Origin: an uncultured Moraxella sp.
GTDB lineage: Bacteria; Pseudomonadota; Gammaproteobacteria; Pseudomonadales; Moraxellaceae
Reading direction: 5' to 3'
Length of the DNA stretch: 8,130 nucleotides
Assembly: GCA_927911235.1 (NCBI GenBank)
Contig: CAKMOY010000087.1
Span: 1 to 8,130, forward strand
Shown: piece after piece, positions 1-6,777 of the stretch
How positions within the stretch are numbered: the first letter of the stretch is position 1
Layout: every line of letters starts with the position of its first letter
Position numbers and translations under genes: made by a program
The notes under the pieces: model-generated
Told to the model about the DNA's origin: nothing
Seen by the model: the letters and a program-made list of their open reading frames with translations, nothing else
Databases searched by the model: none

Positions 1-1
1 T

Positions 2-2923
2 AATGATAAACAAAATTTAATAACGAATAATCCGCAAAACAGCCAGCAAACCAATTCATTTATCAAAGATGGTATTATGGTGGACGATGCCAGTATCCAA
101 AGCCAAGACCAACGCCTTTGGCAGTTTTCGGCGGATATGGCGAGTATGTTTAATCGCTATATGACTTATCGTGAAAATTGGCTAGAAAAATGGGGCAAAA
201 ATCAAGCGGTCAATGTGCAAGCCTTGATTGATGAAAAAGACAAATTACAAGCCTTAATCAAACATCAAGAAATAGACATGGTCAAAACGCCTGATTGGTT
301 GGTTGAGCATTATATGCAGTTAGAACAAGCCCAGCGTTTTTTGTGGCGAGCATTGTTTGACAACATTTATCAAGAACGTAAAAATTTACAAGATAAATTT
401 TGGCAAGTTTTTGATGATAAGGATAAACAAATTGCCGATATTTGTAGACAGCAATTACCGACAAATGTGGTGCTATTTACTGTGCAACAGTTGCCACCGA
501 GCGAGTTAAACGATTTAAAACGCTTAAGTGAGCTTGTGCCTGTTACTTTGTTGCATTTTAACCCATCAGAGCAGTTTTGGGCGGATATTGTGGATAAAAA
601 TTGGTTGTTAAATCAACAGCTAATTGACCCGACCACCGTTTATTTAAAGGATTATGGGCATACGCTGTTATCCCGTTTTGGCAAACAATCTCGTGAAGTG
701 TTTGCCATGCTTGCCGATTTGTCGGGTAATGAGTATGAAAAAGTTGAATGGATTGATGAGTTTGAACCAAATTCTCAGAATAGCTTGTTAAGTCAATTAC
801 AAAACGATATTTTAATGCTTGATGAAGGCGAAACACAAACCAAAATTTTGAATATGATAAATTTTGACAAAACCAAACGCCATCAACAAGCCGAACAAGA
901 AAGCCAACGCCAAAACCAAAATTGGCAAATCGGTACAACCGACAAGCCATTTGACAGTAGCCTTGCCATTCACGCCTGCCACAGCATGACACGCCAGTTA
1001 GAAGTGTTGCGAACTTTGATAATCAGTTGGCTGAACAACACCGATAGACCTGCTCCCAATGAAGAAAATAACCGCCGTCTGTCTGATATTTTGGTGTTAT
1101 TGCCAAACATTGAAGCCGAACGCAACGTGATAGAAGCGGTTTTTCCCAAAGGCGTGGGGGCGGACGGTTATCATCTGCCAGCCAAAATCACAGGTGTGGT
1201 CGCAAAAGATGTCAATCAGTTTTGGCAAGCGGTGATGGGTTATTATACCTTGTTAAACAAGGCAGGTAGCCGTTTTCACCGTATGGAAGTGTTTGATTGG
1301 TTGATGTTGCCACAGTTATACGAAAGTTTTGGGCTAAATTTGACCCAAATGCAACGCACTTGCGAGTTGTTAAGCGATGCAGGGTTTGTGCGGGGTTTTG
1401 ACGAATTACATTTGAGCCAAACCTTGCACGATATTGATGATGATTATCGTTATACCTTTGCTTATGCCTTGGAACGACTGGTCGCAGGCTTGTTTATGCC
1501 AAATGCCAAAGCGGTCAAATTTGGCGAGCGTGTCAATTATCACGGACAAACCGAAACTATAGAGCCATTGCCAACCGTCAAAATATCGGACAAGCCAATG
1601 ATTGCCATGTTATGCCAAATTTATCAAACACTTAACGACAATCGGCATATTGGCAAACAAGCTTATAAAGTGGATAAATGGTTAAGCGAAATTGAAAATT
1701 TAATGAAACTTCGCTTTGAAAAATTTAACCAAACTAACGCTTGGAAAGCGATTTTTTCGGCACAAAATGAACTCAAACGCCAAGTCAAAGCCAACAGCCA
1801 AGCCCAAGATTTGCCCCTAAAACTCAATTTTATGTTGCAAAGTATCAATGATGAAATCGCAAGCCAACAGGTGAGTGCTGAGCCGTCTAGCGTGATTACC
1901 TTTGCTCGTATCGGTGCGGTGCGAAATCTGCCGTACAAACTGGTGGTCATGCTCAATCTGAACCTTGCCGACTTCCCACAGCAAGAACAGAGCAACCGCT
2001 ATAATCTCATGCAGGCAGGCGTGAACAAGCGTGGCGATAGGTTTCGTGAAGATGACGATTTGGGGGCGTTTTTGGACGCATTGCTGTGTGCCAAAGAAGC
2101 CTGTTGGTTGTTTTATAATGCCAAAAATAATACCGATATTTATCAATATTTGCCCGCAAGTCCCGTGCAAGAATTGTTGGACTTTTTATCTCAACATTTG
2201 TCCAAAGACCAAATTGGTAATTTTGGCGAAAAAATTCAACAATATTTGGTAACTCATCATGCGTCTTTGCCATTTGACAAACAATATTTTGAAATTAACC
2301 AAAATACCAAAAATCCTACTTTTGTTGAACAATTAGACAGCCAAAAAGCCAACTTATATCCGCCATCAAAGGTGTGGTATGGTATGTATGAAAAACTGCA
2401 TGGTGAGCAAAAAACTCAGCATGATGACAACAAAATCAGACTGTGGCTTAAAAAAGATTTAAATCAATGGTTAAAAAAATGGCAAGCAAGTAAACAATTG
2501 TTAAATAATAATAGCCAAACGCTAAAAAAATATATTAGCCTAAGCAAAATTTTCCAACAATTACAAAACCCTGCCAAATCATTTTTAAACGCTCAAAATC
2601 TGTCTGTTGAGCGTTTTGACAAAGACTTAAGCATTTTGGAAAATTTGAAATTGGACGGTTTGTCAAAATATCAGCTCAATGCCGATTTATTGCAAAGTAT
2701 GTTAAACGATGAAATGTTGGACGAAAAAACCGCTTTGGCGTTTAACGATATTTTGCCTGCTGGCGTGAACCGTTATCAAGCATTGGACGAGCAAAAACAA
2801 CAAATTCAGCAACATTTGCACGAGTTTATTGATAAATTAAGCGTGTTTGATGCAAGGTTGGTGAACGAAAGTTTGCAAAAAACCATTTGCCAAGCCAAGA
2901 TTTTACCGCTTTATCAAATATGA
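2..2923 (+). CDS. recC: RecC fragment 1: N-terminal and central helicase-like domains
   Basis: This is the largest piece of RecC, ending at a TGA at 2921-2923. The first ATG inside the window is at 77, but 25 codons before it are open and no Shine-Dalgarno precedes it, so 77 is not the real start. Numbered from that ATG: residues 14-39 match the E. coli stretch around 'LFQLSSKAADLFDQYLVY'; 299-312 hold the conserved 'CHS..R..EVL' block; 651-661 hold 'KRGDRFREDDD', a hallmark of RecC; and the 'GLSKYQLNADLL' stretch matches E. coli 'GLSRYQINQQLL'. RecC folds like a superfamily 1 helicase but lacks ATPase motifs, and none are seen here. As written, the product would lose the C-terminal part, which in E. 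coli RecC is needed to assemble RecD. The last 15 or so residues, after the A run at 2877-2882, are probably out-of-frame sequence. Confidence 0.85.
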   Translation, partial: NDKQNLITNNPQNSQQTNSFIKDGIMVDDASIQSQDQRLWQFSADMASMFNRYMTYRENWLEKWGKNQAVNVQALIDEKDKLQALIKHQEIDMVKTPDWLVEHYMQLEQAQRFLWRALFDNIYQERKNLQDKFWQVFDDKDKQIADICRQQLPTNVVLFTVQQLPPSELNDLKRLSELVPVTLLHFNPSEQFWADIVDKNWLLNQQLIDPTTVYLKDYGHTLLSRFGKQSREVFAMLADLSGNEYEKVEWIDEFEPNSQNSLLSQLQNDILMLDEGETQTKILNMINFDKTKRHQQAEQESQRQNQNWQIGTTDKPFDSSLAIHACHSMTRQLEVLRTLIISWLNNTDRPAPNEENNRRLSDILVLLPNIEAERNVIEAVFPKGVGADGYHLPAKITGVVAKDVNQFWQAVMGYYTLLNKAGSRFHRMEVFDWLMLPQLYESFGLNLTQMQRTCELLSDAGFVRGFDELHLSQTLHDIDDDYRYTFAYALERLVAGLFMPNAKAVKFGERVNYHGQTETIEPLPTVKISDKPMIAMLCQIYQTLNDNRHIGKQAYKVDKWLSEIENLMKLRFEKFNQTNAWKAIFSAQNELKRQVKANSQAQDLPLKLNFMLQSINDEIASQQVSAEPSSVITFARIGAVRNLPYKLVVMLNLNLADFPQQEQSNRYNLMQAGVNKRGDRFREDDDLGAFLDALLCAKEACWLFYNAKNNTDIYQYLPASPVQELLDFLSQHLSKDQIGNFGEKIQQYLVTHHASLPFDKQYFEINQNTKNPTFVEQLDSQKANLYPPSKVWYGMYEKLHGEQKTQHDDNKIRLWLKKDLNQWLKKWQASKQLLNNNSQTLKKYISLSKIFQQLQNPAKSFLNAQNLSVERFDKDLSILENLKLDGLSKYQLNADLLQSMLNDEMLDEKTALAFNDILPAGVNRYQALDEQKQQIQQHLHEFIDKLSVFDARLVNESLQKTICQAKILPLYQI
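2536..2547 (+). repeat. S-L-S repeat, copy 1 (in recC)
   Basis: TAGCCTAAGCAA, the 12-base core of the family, without the preceding A5. In the recC frame it reads I-S-L-S-K, in a K/Q/N-rich stretch just before the conserved 'NPAKSFLNAQ' block. Confidence 0.6.
2877..2882 (+). other. recC: frameshift site 1 in recC (A6 run)
   Basis: The upstream frame reads through CAA AAA ACC and then reaches a stop at 2921. One additional A would give CAA AAA AAC CAT and lead into the downstream RecC frame, reading 'QKNHLPSQDF'. The two frames are both open only between 2851 and 2923, so the change must lie there, and this A run is the obvious place. The exact base is inferred. Confidence 0.65.
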
Positions 2924-3327
2924 TTGACAAAAATATCAAACCAAATTTACAAAATCAAGATGTTTTAACCCTATTAAGAGGCTTTGATCAAACCCAACTC
3001 ATGAACAACATTTGGCAATTTTTAATCAATGATTTAAAAGACGATGGCACGATTGATAACAAAGCAAGCGATGTGGTGTTAAAAGTGCATTTGCCAACCG
3101 ATTTAAACGATAAATATTGGCTAGATTATTTGCCAAATAGCGGTAGAGAAAAGTATCAAATCCGTTTTTGGCTGTCGCATTTGTGTTGGCAAGTCACCCG
3201 AAAACTAGCGATGAGCAACAACAAGCCCAGCATGGCTTTTCATTGTGGCAATATAGCAACAAACAAACGCTCTACCTACCTGCGATACAATGGCAACAGG
3301 CGTATGCCATGCTTCAAGACTGGCTGA
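2887..3327 (+). CDS. recC: RecC fragment 2: start of C-terminal nuclease-like domain (frameshifted)
   Basis: This segment continues RecC in the next frame. The frame is open from 2851; I give the first possible start codon (TTG at 2887), but there is no ribosome binding site and I do not think translation begins here. The useful part runs from about 2878 to 3204. 'EKYQIRFWLSHLCWQV' lines up with the E. coli RecC stretch 'MQLWLEHLVYCA', part of the inactive nuclease-like fold that contacts RecD. After about 3205 the reading ('MSNNKPSMAFHCGN...') no longer resembles RecC, and the correct frame moves to the next fragment. The residues between the two breaks are weakly conserved in the family, so the assignment rests on position plus this one block. 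Confidence 0.6.
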   Translation: MPSQDFTALSNMIDKNIKPNLQNQDVLTLLRGFDQTQLMNNIWQFLINDLKDDGTIDNKASDVVLKVHLPTDLNDKYWLDYLPNSGREKYQIRFWLSHLCWQVTRKLAMSNNKPSMAFHCGNIATNKRSTYLRYNGNRRMPCFKTG

Positions 3328-3617
3328 TGCTGTGGCAACTGACCGAACGGCAAGTGATTGTGCTACCACCGCAAAATGCTTTGCAATATCTGCAAAATAT
3401 TGCCAATGATAGTGATAATCAAAAATCAAAGATGAGCCATGTTAAGGAATGGGTAGCAACGTCTTATAATTTTGAGCCAACTGAAGAGAATTTTGAGTTT
3501 AATCAATGGCAATTGTTAATTGGTGATAAAAAAGCCAACGTGATTTTACGCTTTTTGGATACATTGGGCGAGTGGGCGTATCAGCCATTACGCCAACATT
3601 TGGTAAAAATTGACTGA
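3168..3617 (+). CDS. recC: RecC fragment 3: C-terminal end (frameshifted)
   Basis: This is the last piece of RecC, ending at TGA 3615-3617. Its frame is open from 3147. The true sequence probably enters it near the A run 3201-3204, giving 'ARKTSDEQQ'-like text in place of fragment 2's 'RKLAMSNN'. The block 'LWQYSNKQTLYLPAIQWQQA' followed by 'AMLQDWLMLWQL' corresponds to the E. coli region that reads 'WRFPPLAAEQALHYLSQLI', and the end 'LGEWAYQPLRQHL' resembles the usual RecC tail, where the last conserved elements read 'FLLPLFR'. There is no start signal at 3168 (TTG), so this is a gene fragment and not a separate gene. It is identified by position, continuity and weak similarity. Confidence 0.6.
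   Translation: MAVAFVLASHPKTSDEQQQAQHGFSLWQYSNKQTLYLPAIQWQQAYAMLQDWLMLWQLTERQVIVLPPQNALQYLQNIANDSDNQKSKMSHVKEWVATSYNFEPTEENFEFNQWQLLIGDKKANVILRFLDTLGEWAYQPLRQHLVKID
3201..3204 (+). other. recC: frameshift site 2 in recC (A4 run)
   Basis: RecC-like sequence runs in one frame up to 'LCWQVTRK' and resumes in another at 'TSDEQQQAQHG'. One additional A here (CGA AAA ACT AGC) joins the two. Both frames are open over a wide stretch (3147-3327), so the exact position is less certain than for site 1. The match of 'FWLSHLCW' to E. coli RecC argues that the change lies after about 3190. Confidence 0.5.
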
Positions 3618-3637
3618 TTTAACAGATTGATTTTAAA
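3610..3637 (+). promoter_or_regulatory. possible weak promoter before recB
   Basis: TTGACT (3610-3615) is followed 16 bases later by TTTAAA (3632-3637), a loose match to the sigma-70 -35 and -10 boxes. The -35 overlaps the recC stop codon. In AT-rich DNA such pairs are common by chance. recB may simply be read from the recC transcript, since the genes are only 45 bases apart. Confidence 0.2.
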
Positions 3638-3650
3638 CAATAAAAAAGAC

Positions 3651-3655
3651 ACGAG
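3651..3655 (+). promoter_or_regulatory. weak ribosome binding site of recB
   Basis: ACGAG lies seven bases before the ATG at 3663. It is only a partial match to AGGAG, but it is the best candidate and it favours 3663 over the in-frame TTG at 3627. That upstream TTG would add 12 residues ('MILNNKKDTSTI') with no family resemblance. Confidence 0.4.
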
Positions 3656-3662
3656 TACAATA

Positions 3663-4829
3663 ATGAACACAACGAATATAGACCAAGACAACACAACCCA
3701 ACAATCCAAACTACAGCCACCTGCGGTAACGCTTGCGTTAAATGGGCGACATCTGATAGAAGCGTCCGCAGGCACAGGCAAAACATGGACTTTGACAGGT
3801 GTGGTGTTACGCTTGATAGTAGAAGGCGGTTATCCTTGCGAAAAAATCATCGCAACCACCTTTACCAGAAGTGCGTCCGCCGATATGCGACAACGCATTA
3901 ACGAACGTTTGCAATCTTTTTATCAACTTTTGTTATTTATTCTTAATCCGCCTAATGATGATAAAAATAATGATGAGAAGAAAGAATTTTTATTTAAAAA
4001 TAGCCTAAGCAATTTTAATGCTAATGGATTAAATGATGAAGAAAAAAATCAACGTTTTAAAGATTTTTTTACTGAATTAGATAGCGAAATTTTAAAACAC
4101 TCAAAAGCATTACATGAGCAATATGAAGACAAGGTAAATTATGCTTTGCTTGAACATATTGTCAAACAAATGTTTCAAATTGAGCAAAAAGACCCAAAAT
4201 TGGATTTTTTGTTGGCGAAACGCCGCACCCAAACCGCATTAAACCAACTGGACAAGCTGTTTGTCAGTACGCTTGATAGCTTGTGCCAAAAATGGCTTCT
4301 TGAGTTTAGTAGCGAAACGGGTTATTCGTCTGATGTGCAGATTAGTAATGATGTGAGCCATGTGGTTGGGGCGATGGTGCATGACCAGTTGCGGGGTTTT
4401 ATGGCGTTTATTTACAATCGTCATGCTGATGATACGGTGTTGTATCAGTTTATTTCGGCTAAGTTGAAGTTGGCTGATGATTTTGAAAAGGCGGTGGAGC
4501 GTGCGTTAAATTTTTATACTGCTCACATTGATATTGTGCCGTTGATGGATTTTGATTTAAAAAAATTGCCAACACTTGCCCAACGTATCGCCGAATTTTA
4601 TGATGATGAATTTGAAGTTTGGTTTGATGAAAGTTATCGTTTAAATGCTCAGATGAATAAAAGTTTGGTTTTACACAAAACATTTAATCTGATTAAAAAT
4701 ATACGACAAGATTTTAGCCAAACACATTTCCCCAATTGGTTTTTTGAAAAAAACAGCAAAGAAAATAAGTTATTAACCGAAATTGCCGAATTTTTTAGCA
4801 AAGGCAAAGGCTTTAAAAAAAGACAGTGA
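3663..4829 (+). CDS. recB: RecB fragment 1: N-terminal helicase (motifs I, Ia, Ic)
   Basis: Starts at ATG 3663. Residues 34-41 are the Walker A loop 'ASAGTGKT' with the ATP-binding lysine at 40, almost identical to E. coli RecB 'ASAGTGKTFT'. Residues 65-79 ('TTFTRSASADMRQRI') are motif Ia. Residues 200-212 ('FVSTLDSLCQKWL') occupy the place of E. coli 'FTIHGFCQRML'; note D for H and S for G. Residues about 97-140 form a hydrophilic N-, D-, K- and E-rich insertion that carries one copy of the S-L-S repeat (112-117, 'KNSLSN'). The fragment stops at TGA 4827-4829 shortly after 'EIAEFF', in the 1B-like region of the helicase, before the Walker B motif. On its own it could not hydrolyse ATP. The last dozen or so residues are probably out of frame. 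Confidence 0.85.
   Translation: MNTTNIDQDNTTQQSKLQPPAVTLALNGRHLIEASAGTGKTWTLTGVVLRLIVEGGYPCEKIIATTFTRSASADMRQRINERLQSFYQLLLFILNPPNDDKNNDEKKEFLFKNSLSNFNANGLNDEEKNQRFKDFFTELDSEILKHSKALHEQYEDKVNYALLEHIVKQMFQIEQKDPKLDFLLAKRRTQTALNQLDKLFVSTLDSLCQKWLLEFSSETGYSSDVQISNDVSHVVGAMVHDQLRGFMAFIYNRHADDTVLYQFISAKLKLADDFEKAVERALNFYTAHIDIVPLMDFDLKKLPTLAQRIAEFYDDEFEVWFDESYRLNAQMNKSLVLHKTFNLIKNIRQDFSQTHFPNWFFEKNSKENKLLTEIAEFFSKGKGFKKRQ
3996..4013 (+). repeat. S-L-S repeat, copy 2 (in recB insertion)
   Basis: AAAAATAGCCTAAGCAAT, in frame as K-N-S-L-S-N at recB residues 112-117. With the T before it, it is identical over 19 bases to copy 4. It lies in a hydrophilic insertion without conserved motifs. Confidence 0.8.
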
Positions 4830-6777
4830 AGTTTATCAACAAAGTTTGTCAAATGTTGCGATTATGCAAGATTTGTATCAAGTTTACCAGCTGCAACAAC
4901 AAATGTTGGTTTATATAGACAATTTAAGCCAACATTTTACCCAGTTTATTGCCAATTATGTGCGTGAAAATTTGCCAAAAGTTTTGGACGCACAGGGTTT
5001 GACGACTTTTTCATTGCAACTTGCCAAACTTAACCAAGCCTTACAAGGCAGTCAAGGCGATGCATTGGCAAAATATATCCGCCATGAATATCCGATTGCC
5101 CTGATTGACGAATCTCAAGACGTGAATACCGAGCAGGCGTTATTGATTGAGCGATTGTATCTTAACAATGATAAAAACAATGACAAACAATTGGACAAAC
5201 AATCACAAAAAGGCTTTTTGTTGTTAGTGGGCGACCCAAAACAGGCGATTTATGGTTTTCGTGGTGGTGATGTCAAAAATTATACGATTTTAAAAAAGAA
5301 GTTTGGCAAAAACACTTATTATTTGACCGATAATTTTCGCTCATCGCAATCTTTGATTAGCAATCTAAATACTTGGTACGGTGTTGGCGAAAATGCGGTG
5401 ATGGCAAGCGATACACCAACCAACACAGCCATGCCAAACCAACTGGGCGAAAATATTGAATATCAAAAAATCAATGCCAACCGAGCCGACAGTTATCTGA
5501 TAGACCCAACTCAAGATGATAAAACCTTGCCAACCGTATATCATTTGCGAGCCGATTATAAACAAGCGTTTATCAATATGGAACAAGATGATGACAGTGA
5601 TAACAACGATAGTGTCGTGTCCGAAAGCGATATGGTCGTGGCTCAAATTGCTTTATGGTTTGACAAAAATGATGACAATCATCAATCGTTGGTATTTCGC
5701 AAAGAAATAGAAACAGATGAACAAAATGCTAAGCCAATATACGAAGATAAACCCTTACAATTATCTGATATTTGTATTTTGGCAACTAAAAATAAATATC
5801 TTAATATCATTGAAAAACAGTTGAATAATCATGGCATTGCCACTTTGCGGGGTGGTAGCCAAAGCGTATTTAGCGACAGTATGAGCCGTGATATGTTTGC
5901 CTTGATGAATTGTTTGTTAAATCCGTATCATCAGTCAAAATTGCGGACTTTGCTCTTATCCAATTTTTTTCAAATGCGTTTGGAACATATCAATCAATTA
6001 TTTGCCGAAAATGCACACGACAATGACAATCCACAGTTGTTGGACAGTATTCAACAGGCGATAATTGACGCAGGCGAGATGTGGCAAAAAGACAATTTTT
6101 TGGTGGCGGTGCAGTCGTTATTTAACAAAAAATTTGACATTAACGGACAAAATTTGACAATATGGCAACGCCTAGCCCAACACGAAGCAGGCGAGCGTTG
6201 GTTGGTTGATATGCGTCATCTATTTGATATTATTCATGATTTTTTAAATGAAAATCAAAATGGGGCAGGTGAGTACCAACTGTTTGACTGGTTTGCCGAG
6301 CAATTACAAACCGAGCCGACAGACGAACAATATCTGCAACACCGTTTGACCAGCGAAAATGGCGTTAAACTGATGACCATTCACCAGTCCAAAGGTTTGG
6401 AATTTGAAGTGGTGTTTGTCGTGGGTTTAACGGACAATTTAATGACGTTAAAAGAGCCGTATTTGTACCTGTATAGCCAAAACAACGAGCATTTAAAAAA
6501 CCGCCATTTGACTGCTTTGGCAAGTGATGGACAGTTTGATTTTAAACAAATGGAAACGGACAATAATTATGAAGAAAGATTGCGATTGTTGTATGTGGCT
6601 TTGACACGAGCCAAAGAGCAGGTGTATATCGTAACGGTTGGGCAAAAAGAATTTCGCAATAAAACATCGCCATTAAAACCGTTTGTAAGAATGGTTAAAA
6701 AAAGACAAGCAATTTGTACAAGATATCAAAAGATTTTTGTGCTTGATGAACGTTTTGGTAAATGCGGTCAAAACTGA
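4783..6777 (+). CDS. recB: RecB fragment 2: helicase core with motifs II to VI
   Basis: The frame opens at 4777; the first possible start (TTG 4783) has no ribosome binding site, so this is a continuation of RecB and not a gene. Residues counted from 4783: 105-113 'IALIDESQD' is Walker B (D109, E110), with S where most RecB have F ('DEFQD'); 150-163 'GDPKQAIYGFRGGD' is motif III; 181-188 'LTDNFRSS' is motif IV; 528-549 holds 'TIHQSKGLEFEVVFVVGL', motif V; 597-615 holds 'EERLRLLYVALTRAKEQVY', motif VI, with the arginine finger candidate R609. Two hydrophilic insertions are visible: about 127-143 between motifs II and III, and the 'DDDSDNNDS' stretch. The tail after 'PLKPFV' (about 6686 onward) looks out of frame, and the TGA at 6775-6777 is probably a consequence. 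Confidence 0.85.
   Translation: MPNFLAKAKALKKDSEVYQQSLSNVAIMQDLYQVYQLQQQMLVYIDNLSQHFTQFIANYVRENLPKVLDAQGLTTFSLQLAKLNQALQGSQGDALAKYIRHEYPIALIDESQDVNTEQALLIERLYLNNDKNNDKQLDKQSQKGFLLLVGDPKQAIYGFRGGDVKNYTILKKKFGKNTYYLTDNFRSSQSLISNLNTWYGVGENAVMASDTPTNTAMPNQLGENIEYQKINANRADSYLIDPTQDDKTLPTVYHLRADYKQAFINMEQDDDSDNNDSVVSESDMVVAQIALWFDKNDDNHQSLVFRKEIETDEQNAKPIYEDKPLQLSDICILATKNKYLNIIEKQLNNHGIATLRGGSQSVFSDSMSRDMFALMNCLLNPYHQSKLRTLLLSNFFQMRLEHINQLFAENAHDNDNPQLLDSIQQAIIDAGEMWQKDNFLVAVQSLFNKKFDINGQNLTIWQRLAQHEAGERWLVDMRHLFDIIHDFLNENQNGAGEYQLFDWFAEQLQTEPTDEQYLQHRLTSENGVKLMTIHQSKGLEFEVVFVVGLTDNLMTLKEPYLYLYSQNNEHLKNRHLTALASDGQFDFKQMETDNNYEERLRLLYVALTRAKEQVYIVTVGQKEFRNKTSPLKPFVRMVKKRQAICTRYQKIFVLDERFGKCGQN
4791..4821 (+). 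other. recB: frameshift site in the recB helicase (T6 or A7 run)
   Basis: The first recB frame stops at 4827 and the next opens at 4777, so the change must lie in that 50-base overlap. Removing one T from the T6 run at 4791-4796 gives 'AEFLAKAKALKKDSEVY', which reads more like a helix than the alternative. Removing one A from the A7 run at 4815-4821 gives 'AEFFSKGKGFKKDSEVY'. I prefer the T run, on composition only. Confidence 0.6.

Larger units (their letters stand above)
2..3617 (+). pseudogene. recC: recC, exodeoxyribonuclease V gamma subunit, 5'-partial and twice frameshifted
   Basis: RecC is the non-catalytic scaffold of RecBCD: it splits the two DNA strands, feeds them to the RecB and RecD motors and scans for Chi. 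Three consecutive segments, each in a different frame, together match RecC from near its N-terminus to its C-terminus. I identified it by recall of E. coli RecC: the 'HACHSMTRQLEVLR' block (E. coli 'HVCHSPQREVEVLH'), the 'KRGDRFREDDD' block (E. coli 'KRGDRSRRDDD'), 'SLPFDKQYFE' (E. coli 'RMPFDPQNYQ') and 'FWLSHLCW' (E. coli 'LWLEHLVY'). The frame is open to the left edge at position 2, so the start and roughly the first 85-100 residues are outside. Joined, the visible part is about 1,200 codons, so the whole protein would be longer than E. coli RecC (1,122). Frame changes fall near 2877-2882 and 3201-3204, both in A runs. It lies 45 bases upstream of recB. Identity is secure; whether the gene is really broken or mis-sequenced is not. 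Confidence 0.88.

Noticed and set aside
203..212. Words like TCAAGCGGTC that resemble a Pasteurellaceae uptake sequence
   Set aside because: Only the AAGCGGT part recurs, in changing context, explained by common codons for K/Q-A-V or S-G. The organism does not look like a member of the Pasteurellaceae.
558..992. 144-codon open frame on the minus strand
   Set aside because: It lies wholly inside conserved recC sequence, shows no recognisable family and has no convincing ribosome binding site. The other minus-strand frames (for example 1663-1995, 1817-2170, 5365-5646, 7003-7290) are rejected for the same reason.
1937..1944. Chi-like octamer (ACTGGTGG; also TCTGGTGG near 7823)
   Set aside because: Neither is an exact E. 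coli Chi (GCTGGTGG), and Chi words differ among bacteria. Single near matches are expected by chance.
2031..2252. 73-codon plus-strand frame inside recC
   Set aside because: It overlaps the strongly conserved 'KRGDRFREDDD' region of RecC in another frame, so it is a shadow.
2877..2883. A-AAA-AAC heptamer at the first recC break as a programmed -1 frameshift signal
   Set aside because: The heptamer is out of phase: the incoming frame reads CAA AAA ACC, so the usual tandem slip of AAA-AAC is not available. I did not see a clear downstream stem-loop, and the other breaks have no such signal.
3618..3662. Terminator or hairpin between recC and recB
   Set aside because: No inverted repeat followed by T residues is present; the A-rich stretch is on the wrong strand and has no stem.
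5479..6322. 14-base match AACCGAGCCGACAG near 5479 and 6309
   Set aside because: Only two copies, in different reading phases and with unrelated flanks. A match of this length can occur by chance in a window of this size with biased composition.
6775..6777. TGA read through or decoded as selenocysteine to join RecB helicase to the linker
   Set aside because: RecB has no known selenocysteine, no hairpin was evident after the TGA, and reading through would still meet another stop at 6820 in that frame. Frameshifts explain it better.
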